A stretch of 49,938 nucleotides of DNA from Sphingobacteriia bacterium. Its GTDB lineage: Bacteria; Bacteroidota; Bacteroidia; Bacteroidales; UBA7960. The stretch covers positions 1 to 49,938 of the forward strand of contig JAABSE010000019.1 in the NCBI GenBank assembly GCA_011390575.1, read 5' to 3'. A program made the translations under genes and the position numbers. Of the stretch, positions 26,484-33,231 are shown piece by piece (within the stretch, counting starts at the first letter, position 1; each line of letters starts with the position of its first letter). The notes under the pieces are model-generated. The model worked only from the letters and a program-made list of their open reading frames with translations. It was not told the origin of the DNA and did no database searches.

Positions 26484-26684
26484 TCTTTAAATTGTAACAA
26501 AATACCAAGTTAGTATTTTTTCATAAACCTCTTTTTTCTTTTGGATGCAAATTTCATCCGTCCTTCAAACAAATAAGCAGGTTATTGGTTCATATTGTTT
26601 TTTTGTAAAATAGTCTTAATAGCTGATTTTCAGCGCAACAATTTCTTTTGTGATGGGTTATAATTGTACATCGTCAAAAGAAAA

Positions 26685-26691
26685 AAGGAGG
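26685..26691 (+). promoter_or_regulatory. Canonical Shine-Dalgarno deciding the start at 26698
   Basis: AAGGAGG stands 6 bp before the ATG at 26698. Near-perfect SD sequences are unusual in Bacteroidota, and none of the other genes examined here has one this good. It argues against the in-frame ATG at 26650. Confidence 0.75.
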
Positions 26692-26697
26692 CACACA

Positions 26698-27126
26698 ATG
26701 AAAAATCTGATTTTATTAATCACAACCCTGAGTATTTTTGCTCTTTGCGGTTGTTCAGCCACACAACGCGTAGCAGAAAATCAGCAGGCTGCATCCATAG
26801 AAACTAATTCAGAAGTGGAGTCTGATTCCATAGAGCATGAGCTGGTAATTTTTGATCCGGAATTTAACAATTGGTTTAACCGCACCGCCCGTCCCATCAC
26901 TTTTTATGATCATCAATACCTGCAAAGATGGAATGCTACATTGGTCAGAGAATGGAATACGCTGGGGGCTCCCACGTCCATAAGGGATTGCGGCCCTTTT
27001 AGTCACCTGGACTATGACTCCGGCATAGATTACGACAAGGAGCTGGATTATAAATTATTTTATTACTTCCGGTTTATGCATCAAAGATGCCGGATTTTTA
27101 CTCAAACACCGGGCCAGTGGCGATAG
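26698..27126 (+). CDS. Small lipoprotein of unknown function
   Basis: A 142-residue lipoprotein with no recognised domain. The signal peptide MKNLILLITTLSIFA is followed by the lipobox L-C-G-Cys19. The mature part starts with an acidic linker (residues 25-45), then holds FDPEFNNWFNRTARPITFY and a Tyr/Trp-rich tail ending QTPGQW. The ATG at 26698 is chosen for its strong Shine-Dalgarno and because it begins the signal peptide directly. It is divergent from the trehalose operon (214 bp) and convergent with pepP (20 bp). Confidence 0.75.
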   Translation: MKNLILLITTLSIFALCGCSATQRVAENQQAASIETNSEVESDSIEHELVIFDPEFNNWFNRTARPITFYDHQYLQRWNATLVREWNTLGAPTSIRDCGPFSHLDYDSGIDYDKELDYKLFYYFRFMHQRCRIFTQTPGQWR

Positions 27127-27137
27127 CTGACCCGGTG
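27107..27137. terminator. Hairpin between convergent genes
   Basis: CACCGGG (27107-27113) pairs with CCCGGTG (27131-27137), with CAG/CTG possibly extending the stem inside the loop. It overlaps the 3' end of the lipoprotein gene and is followed by a T-rich stretch (GCTTGTTTTATTT), fitting a terminator for the plus strand. Confidence 0.55.
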
Positions 27138-27146
27138 CTGCTTGTT

Positions 27147-28931
27147 TTATTTAATACCTTTGGTTTTTTCCAGCAACCATTGGTTGTCTTCTGTTGATAA
27201 TTTCGGGGAAAGGTTTTCAAATACTTTTTTATGATACCTGTTGAGCCATCCCTTTTCTTCAGGAGTAAGCAGATCCGTATCTATGAGTTTCATCTCCATG
27301 GGAAACAGCGTAAGGGTTTCAAACTGCAGAAACCTGCCATACTCAGTTTCGATATGAGGTATTACCACAATAAGGTTTTCCAGTCTGACGCCATATTTGC
27401 CTTCAGGGTAAAAACCGGGTTCATTGCTTTGCAACATCCCTTCCTGGAGGGGAAAGTTTACTGCCGGGTTGGGTGTAATTCCCTGCGGGCCTTCATGGAC
27501 ATTGAGGAAAAAGCCTACCCCATGTCCGGTGCCATGTCCGTAATTTTTACCATGTTGCCAGAGGGGGAAACGTGCCAGGGCGTCCAGGTGATAGCCTTTG
27601 GTTCCTTCGGGGAAATAAGCCATGGAGAGTTTGATAAGACCTTTCAACACCAGTGTATAATCCAGAATCTGCTCGTCGGTAGGTTTGCCCAGACAAATGG
27701 TTCGGGTGATGTCTGTGGTTCCGTCAATATATTGCCCGCCGGAATCCAGCAATAACATGCCCTCTGGTTTGATTGTGTAAGCAGTTTCAGGTGTTGCACT
27801 GTAATGAATAATGGCTCCGTGATCCTTGTATCCGGCAATGGTACTAAAGCTGTTGCCCATAAATCCGGGTTGCTGCTGCCTGAATTCGGTGAGTTTCTCG
27901 TCAAGGGTAATTTCTGTGATACCCCCCTTGTCAATATTGTCCTCCAGCCATCGGAAAAATTTTACAAGCGCCACACCATCTTTTACCAGTGCTTTGCGAA
28001 TGTGCTTCACCTCAACTTCATTTTTGCACGATTTCAATTTTGCAGGAATGCTGATATTATCCAATTTTTGACAGTGAGCGGGAATGCTCAGATGAATGTG
28101 GTGCGATGTTTTGCCAGAAGTGAAAGACAGGGAAGAATCCACGGGTAGCGAAGTCAGGAATTGAGAAATCTCCTGGTAGGGCTGGATTTCTATACCGTCA
28201 TTTACCAGTTTTTCCTTCAATGAGGGTGCAAGTTTATTTTCATCCATAAACAGCAAAGCACTGTTTTGCGATATAATAGCGTATGCTGTAAATACCGGGT
28301 TATAATCTACATCAGATCCTCTTAAGTTGAAAAGCCATGCAATATCATCCAGGGAGGTGAGAAGTTGATAATCTATGGAGGAATCTTTCATTTCTGTCCG
28401 AACCATGGCAATTTTCTCGGATCTGGATTTTCCGGCATATTGTACATCATGCTCAACTACATCACTGGGGCTCAAAGGCGGGCGGTCCTGCCATATTTGT
28501 CCGGGCAGATCATATGCACAGTTGAACTTTACTCCTTTGGGAGAAAGCTTTTTCTTGAGCAATTCTACCAGTGACTGGGCAAACACTTTGCCGTCAATTC
28601 CCACGGTTTGTCCTTCCTGCAGGTTTTCCCCCAGCCAGTCGATATACTCAGGGCTGTGGGCCAGTTTTAATTTTACCAGTTCAATGCCTGTATCCTCAAG
28701 CTCTTTTTCAGCCTGGATAAAATAACGTGAGTCGGTCCACAATCCTGCAAAATCATGGGTTACCACAACTGTTCCGGCCGAACCTGTAAATCCTGAAATC
28801 CATACCCGGGTTTTCCAGTGGTCAGCAATATATTCACTCTGGTGGGGGTCAGTAGGGGGGATAATGTATGCATCAAAACCTTTTTCCTGCATCAACGAGC
28901 GCAGTGCGCTTATTTTTTCTCTTATCGTCAT
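27147..28931 (-). CDS. pepP: Xaa-Pro aminopeptidase (M24B)
   Basis: A 594-residue cytosolic metallopeptidase that removes an N-terminal residue preceding proline. Residues 1-300 contain two creatinase-type N-terminal domains; the M24 catalytic domain covers about 310-530, with metal ligands in LLDSGGQYIDGTTDITRT (two Asp), HGTGHGVG (His), SNEPGFYPEGKYG (Glu) and VRLENLIVV (Glu). The C-terminal 60 residues match the extra domain of the eukaryote-like aminopeptidase P subgroup, which explains the length of about 600 rather than 440. No signal peptide. Transcribed alone. Confidence 0.94.
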   Translation of the reverse strand: MTIREKISALRSLMQEKGFDAYIIPPTDPHQSEYIADHWKTRVWISGFTGSAGTVVVTHDFAGLWTDSRYFIQAEKELEDTGIELVKLKLAHSPEYIDWLGENLQEGQTVGIDGKVFAQSLVELLKKKLSPKGVKFNCAYDLPGQIWQDRPPLSPSDVVEHDVQYAGKSRSEKIAMVRTEMKDSSIDYQLLTSLDDIAWLFNLRGSDVDYNPVFTAYAIISQNSALLFMDENKLAPSLKEKLVNDGIEIQPYQEISQFLTSLPVDSSLSFTSGKTSHHIHLSIPAHCQKLDNISIPAKLKSCKNEVEVKHIRKALVKDGVALVKFFRWLEDNIDKGGITEITLDEKLTEFRQQQPGFMGNSFSTIAGYKDHGAIIHYSATPETAYTIKPEGMLLLDSGGQYIDGTTDITRTICLGKPTDEQILDYTLVLKGLIKLSMAYFPEGTKGYHLDALARFPLWQHGKNYGHGTGHGVGFFLNVHEGPQGITPNPAVNFPLQEGMLQSNEPGFYPEGKYGVRLENLIVVIPHIETEYGRFLQFETLTLFPMEMKLIDTDLLTPEEKGWLNRYHKKVFENLSPKLSTEDNQWLLEKTKGIK

Positions 28932-29120
28932 GGGTTTCTATTGTTTTTTCTTTTACTATTTGAATTGACACAACGAAGGTAAAAGAATTGGAGCAAATAT
29001 TTTCAGTGCGATGACGGATTGTTTTTACTTATACTTTTATTTGGGTAGGAAGAAACACCCATACGATTATTCGCAATCCAACAATTCCTTCTGCTTATTG
29101 ATATGCCTGGAATCTTATCT

Positions 29121-29282
29121 ATTGCCGTCAGTTTTAACTGACGGATCTAATATGCTCAAAAGATCAAGGGGGCTTTAGCCCCAATCTCTTTGAAGAATCA
29201 TTTAATGTCATGATTACATTGGGGCTAAAGCCCCTTTAATTTTTGGGGCACTCTCATCCGTTGGCTAAAGCCAACGGCAATG
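29121..29282. repeat. Cluster of palindromic REP-like elements
   Basis: Four perfect or near-perfect palindromes lie within 160 bp: CCGTCAGTT-tt-AACTGACGG (29125-29144), GGGGCTTTAGCCCC (29169-29182), GGGGCTAAAGCCCC (29221-29234) and CCGTTGGCTAAAGCCAACGG (29258-29277). The two GGGGC units are inverted relative to each other and TTGCCG/CGGCAA bounds the set, so the whole cluster is roughly a large inverted repeat. Similar units are dispersed in Bacteroidota genomes and resemble REP elements mobilised by RAYT (IS200-related) transposases; none is encoded in the window. They occupy most of the 698-bp pepP/yjbQ gap. Confidence 0.75.
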
Positions 29283-29429
29283 GACAAGAGTCTGCATGTT
29301 GATTGCCGACATTTTTAACTCATGGATCTGGAATCTCGAAAAAACAGAGGCTTCAGTTTTTTCAGCTAATGAGAATGAATACTTCCAGTTTATTATCCCC
29401 TTGTTATTTATTCATTGCACTATACTTGT

Positions 29430-29498
29430 CCATTGCCCTCAGTTTTTACTGATGAACCAAAATCCTGAAACTTCAGGCGGGACTTTAGTCCCATAGCA
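29430..29498. repeat. Degenerate second copy of the REP-like unit
   Basis: CATTGCCCTCAGTTTTTACTGATG and the palindrome GGGACTTTAGTCCC (29479-29492) repeat the order of the cluster at 29121-29182 (a TCAG..CTGA stem, then a GGG-C/A-TTTAG-CCC stem) with many changes. It looks like an older, decayed copy on the same strand. Confidence 0.6.
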
Positions 29499-29599
29499 AT
29501 CCACCATATAAAGTAATTGCGCTGTTCCCGAATGTCCTTCATTTCTCCTGGTTTCTGTTTATCTCATGTTTAAGGTGCTTTCCAAAGACTCTCCGCATA

Positions 29600-29622
29600 A
29601 CAAAATTATTCCGTAATTTTGT
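29600..29622. promoter_or_regulatory. Palindromic promoter region of yjbQ
   Basis: ACAAAATTA (29600-29608) and TAATTTTGT (29614-29622) form a perfect 9-bp inverted repeat with a 5-base centre. Each arm contains an exact TAnnTTTG box, one on each strand. The plus-strand box ends 8 bp before the yjbQ ATG, so a transcript from it would be leaderless or nearly so. The dyad could also be an operator. Confidence 0.5.
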
Positions 29623-29629
29623 CCGCAGC

Positions 29630-30040
29630 ATGCAACAGTCTGTTTTTGTTACAACTCATGCCCGTGAAGGGCTTTATGACATCACCCGGCAGGTGGAAGA
29701 AGTGGTTGTTTCTGCGGGAATTACTACCGGGCTGGTCAATGTTTATGTCAGAGGCGCTACCGCTGGTATCATGATCCAGGAAAACTGGGATGAATCGGTA
29801 CAGACCGATGTAGTATCTCTTCTGCGAAAATTGATTCCTCAAGGAGTATGGGAGCATGACGCTCAGGACGGGAATGGCGATTCGCACCTGAAAGCAGGCA
29901 TTGTGGGGCCCCAGGAAACCATCCCCATTATGAAGGGAGCAATGGCCTTGTCTACCTGGCAGAATATTTTTCTTTGCGAGTTCGACGGGCCCAGGGATAA
30001 AAGAGAAGTGTTGATTACCATCATCGCACAGGATAGTTGA
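29630..30040 (+). CDS. yjbQ: YjbQ family protein (UPF0047)
   Basis: A 136-residue protein of the YjbQ family, for which a weak thiamine-phosphate synthase activity has been described but whose main role is unsettled. Recognised by GLVNVYVRGATAGIMIQEN, WEHDAQDGNGDSHLKAGIVG and STWQNIFLCEFDGPR. Many family members have PHTTA where this one has RGATA; the change appears to mark a lineage variant since the other conserved residues are kept. The start is the first ATG, just behind the palindromic promoter region. Confidence 0.88.
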   Translation: MQQSVFVTTHAREGLYDITRQVEEVVVSAGITTGLVNVYVRGATAGIMIQENWDESVQTDVVSLLRKLIPQGVWEHDAQDGNGDSHLKAGIVGPQETIPIMKGAMALSTWQNIFLCEFDGPRDKREVLITIIAQDS

Positions 30041-30160
30041 AACTCCCTGTCTCGAAAAAGAAGTAACAAAAAATCACTGCTTATCATAGCTTGTGCGGTC
30101 AAAAAACAAAATGCATACATTGCCTGAAGAAAAAAAAACAATAATATAAAAACCCTATCC

Positions 30161-31414
30161 ATGAAATTTCAGGATTACAATTTTATACCGGAATTAAAGC
30201 AAAATCTGGAACAGCAGGGATTTCGCAGGCCCACTGATATACAGTTCAAGGCTATTCCTCCCATAATGCGAGGTGAGGATGTTCTTGCCATAGCCCAAAC
30301 GGGTACCGGAAAAACGGCTGCTTTTGGTATTCCTGTCATTCAAATCCTTTCCACCCGCAGAGTGATTGGAGAGGAATATGGTATACGATGCCTGGTGATG
30401 GTTCCCACCCACGAGCTGGCGATTCAGATTTCAGGTGTGTTCGAACAGCTGATGAAAGGTACAGGCCTGAAAGTGATGGGATTGTTTGGTGGAGTGGAAC
30501 AAGATTCCCAGATAGAAAAACTTCAGAAGGGTGTTCAGGTGCTTGTGGCTACCCCCGGGCGCATGTTCGACCTGGCAAGTCAGGGCTACCTGATGCTCAA
30601 CAGGGTGGAAATGCTCATCCTGGATGAGGCTGACCACATGCTCGAACTGGGCTTTATCAACGATATGCGCCAGTTGATCAAGCGCCTGCCCAAAAGAAGA
30701 CAAACACTTTTCTTCTCGGCCACCATTAATGAAGCCATCAAAAAACTGGCCTACGAGCTGGTAAGCAATGCCGTGCGGATTCAGATATCTCCCAAAGACC
30801 CTGTATCCAAAAATATCGACCATGCCGTAGCATTTGTAGATATGGACGACAAACGCTTTTTCCTGGAAAGATTTATACAACAAAATCCCGAAAGTAAGAT
30901 CCTTGTTTTCGTGCGCACCAAAGTGCGGGCTGAGCGGGTGGCCAAAGCCATGGAAAGAGTATCTATCCCTACCCAGACCATTCATGGGGATAAAATTCAG
31001 GATGAACGTTCTCAGGTAATGAAAAACTTCAGGGAGGGAACAAACAAAATACTCATTGCCACCGATGTCAGTGCCCGTGGGATAGATATTCCCAACGTGG
31101 AGTTTGTAATCAATTACGACCTGCCCGACGTTACCGAGAATTACGTACACCGAGTGGGACGAACCGGAAGAGGTGTGCAAAGAGGAATTGCTATCTCTTT
31201 TTGCAGCGAACAGGAGAAGGAACTCCTGGAAGAAATTGAAGGCTACCTGGACAAACCCATTACCATCATGGAAGTGAGTAGGGAGGATTACCAGGCTACC
31301 ATCGATTTTTCGGATGCCGCAGAATATGACTGGAAATCCTTGCTCAAAGAGAATGAGGCAGGGCAGGAGCAAGCCAAAGGAAAGCCTTTCAAAAAAGGAA
31401 AGAAAAAAGGATGA
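30161..31414 (+). CDS. DEAD-box RNA helicase
   Basis: A 417-residue ATP-dependent RNA helicase. All motifs are present: Q motif RPTDIQFKAIP, Walker A AQTGTGKTAAF, Ia PTHELAIQI, GG, Ib TPGRMFD, II LDEADHM, III FFSAT, IV ILVFVRTK, V IATDVSARGID and VI YVHRVGRTGRG. The two RecA domains are followed by only a short tail (residues 375-417) ending in a basic KGKPFKKGKKKG, the RhlE-like arrangement. It probably acts in ribosome assembly or RNA turnover. A 377-codon minus-strand open frame overlapping it is a shadow. Confidence 0.95.
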   Translation: MKFQDYNFIPELKQNLEQQGFRRPTDIQFKAIPPIMRGEDVLAIAQTGTGKTAAFGIPVIQILSTRRVIGEEYGIRCLVMVPTHELAIQISGVFEQLMKGTGLKVMGLFGGVEQDSQIEKLQKGVQVLVATPGRMFDLASQGYLMLNRVEMLILDEADHMLELGFINDMRQLIKRLPKRRQTLFFSATINEAIKKLAYELVSNAVRIQISPKDPVSKNIDHAVAFVDMDDKRFFLERFIQQNPESKILVFVRTKVRAERVAKAMERVSIPTQTIHGDKIQDERSQVMKNFREGTNKILIATDVSARGIDIPNVEFVINYDLPDVTENYVHRVGRTGRGVQRGIAISFCSEQEKELLEEIEGYLDKPITIMEVSREDYQATIDFSDAAEYDWKSLLKENEAGQEQAKGKPFKKGKKKG

Positions 31415-31522
31415 TCTCCATTCAGCAAGGTTTCTTACAGCCCTCTTGAAGCAAAGATCATGGCAAGATTGCCAAAAACCTGCCAGGTGTAAATTATCGT
31501 ATTCATTAAAACCAAAATCAAA

Positions 31523-33187
31523 ATGTGTGGAATAGCCTGTGTTTTCAATATAAAAACCGATCATGAAGTTTTAAGGGGACAAATCCTCGAAATGTCAAAA
31601 AAAGTGCGTCATCGCGGACCTGACTGGAGCGGGGTATTCAGTTGCGATAAGGCCATTCTGGCCCATGAACGCCTCTCAATTGTCGATCCGCAGTCGGGCG
31701 GGCAACCCCTGAAGAGTAAGGATGGAAAGCTCATTCTATCAGTAAACGGAGAGATTTATAATCATCGTGAAATCCGCAAAAGAATTGGCGACAAGTATGA
31801 GTTTCTTACCCATTCTGATTGTGAAGTAATTCTGGCTCTCTACCGGGAACAGGGGCCCGCATTCATTGAAGAAATGAATGGAATATTTGGGTTTGCCCTT
31901 TATGATGTGGAAAATGACAGCTATCTCATAGCCCGGGATCATATAGGAATTATCCCTTTGTATATGGGATGGGATCAGTTTGGTCAGTTTTATGTAAGTT
32001 CGGAGTTGAAAGCGCTTGAGGGTCAATGTACGCGCATTCGGGAATTCCCTCCCGGGCATTACATGACAAATCTTGACAGTGAACCTCAACGGTGGTATAG
32101 CAGAGATTGGATGGATTATGAAAATGTGAAAGACAACACCACCAGCATCGAAGAACTGAGGAAAGCACTGGAAGATGCAGTGCATCGTCAGCTCATGTCG
32201 GACGTGCCTTACGGGGTTTTGCTCTCGGGCGGGCTCGACTCTTCCATTATTTCGGCCATTGCCAAACGATATGCTGCCCGAAGGATCGAATCGGAGGATA
32301 CCCAGACAGCCTGGTGGCCGCAGCTGCACTCTTTTGTCATCGGGGTTGAAGGCTCTCCTGATCTGGTGGCGGCCAGAAAGGTGGCAGACCATATTGGCTC
32401 TGTGCATCATGAAATCAAATATACCATCCAGGAAGGGCTGGATGCCATTCGCGATGTAATTTACCACCTGGAAACCTATGATGTAACCACCATCAGGGCA
32501 TCCACTCCTATGTATCTGCTGGGTCGGGTAATCAAATCTATGGGTATCAAAATGGTGCTGACCGGAGAAGGAGCAGACGAGATTTTCGGTGGATATTTGT
32601 ATTTCCACAAAGCTCCCGATGCCCGTGCATTGCATGAAGAGACCCTGCGAAAAATCAGCAAGCTGCACCTGTATGATTGTCTTCGGGCCAATAAGTCGCT
32701 GGCGGCCTGGGGTGTGGAAGGACGAGTTCCGTTTCTGGACAAAGAGTTTATCGATGTGGCCATGCGCCTCAACCCCAAAGATAAACTATCGCAACCCGGG
32801 CGCATGGAAAAATGGGTAGTGAGGAAAGCTTTTGAAGATTACCTGCCCGAAAGTGTTGCATGGCGTCAGAAAGAGCAGTTTTCAGATGGTGTAGGATACA
32901 GCTGGATCGACACATTGAAGCAACTGGCCGCAGAGAAAGTTACCGATGAGCAGATGGCCAGTGCCGGCTTCCGTTTCCCGGTGAATACTCCCATGAACAA
33001 AGAAGAATATATGTACAGGGAGATTTTCAGCGAACATTTCCCTTCAGCCGAAGCAGCCGCATGTGTACCGTCAGTGCCTTCTATTGCCTGCAGCACTGCC
33101 GAAGCCCTGGCATGGGATGTCACCTTTGGCAGCAATGCTGACCCTTCGGGACGCGCTGTGGCAGATGTGCATGGAAAAGTAGAGTAA
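31523..33187 (+). CDS. asnB: Asparagine synthase (glutamine-hydrolysing)
   Basis: A 554-residue AsnB that amidates aspartate using glutamine and ATP. Met-Cys2 exposes the N-terminal nucleophile of the class II glutaminase domain (MCGIACVF, then RHRGPDWSG and NGEIYNHREIR). The synthase domain begins about residue 210 and has the PP-loop YGVLLSGGLDSS, GEGADEIFGGYLYF and the GRVPFLDKEF segment. The C-terminus DPSGRAV is usual in this subgroup. It starts 108 bp after the helicase gene; no functional link is evident. Confidence 0.96.
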   Translation: MCGIACVFNIKTDHEVLRGQILEMSKKVRHRGPDWSGVFSCDKAILAHERLSIVDPQSGGQPLKSKDGKLILSVNGEIYNHREIRKRIGDKYEFLTHSDCEVILALYREQGPAFIEEMNGIFGFALYDVENDSYLIARDHIGIIPLYMGWDQFGQFYVSSELKALEGQCTRIREFPPGHYMTNLDSEPQRWYSRDWMDYENVKDNTTSIEELRKALEDAVHRQLMSDVPYGVLLSGGLDSSIISAIAKRYAARRIESEDTQTAWWPQLHSFVIGVEGSPDLVAARKVADHIGSVHHEIKYTIQEGLDAIRDVIYHLETYDVTTIRASTPMYLLGRVIKSMGIKMVLTGEGADEIFGGYLYFHKAPDARALHEETLRKISKLHLYDCLRANKSLAAWGVEGRVPFLDKEFIDVAMRLNPKDKLSQPGRMEKWVVRKAFEDYLPESVAWRQKEQFSDGVGYSWIDTLKQLAAEKVTDEQMASAGFRFPVNTPMNKEEYMYREIFSEHFPSAEAAACVPSVPSIACSTAEALAWDVTFGSNADPSGRAVADVHGKVE

Positions 33188-33204
33188 CCAGGGAACTCCC
33201 TGGT
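33187..33204. terminator. Short hairpin after asnB
   Basis: ACCAGGGA and TCCCTGGT are separated by two bases, forming a 7-8-bp stem directly behind the asnB stop, between convergent genes. No T run follows, so the call is tentative. Confidence 0.4.
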
Positions 33205-33231
33205 GAATAATAGAGATCAGAATTTACAACC

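Noticed and set aside
29296-29496. 66-codon open frame after the REP cluster
   Set aside because: Its 3' part runs through the second REP-like copy and no promoter, signal peptide or domain is visible.
30431-31564. 377-codon open frame opposite the DEAD-box helicase
   Set aside because: Its translation shows no domain and the plus strand carries every helicase motif.
31739-32668. 309-codon open frame opposite asnB
   Set aside because: Shadow of asnB, whose glutaminase and PP-loop motifs are complete.
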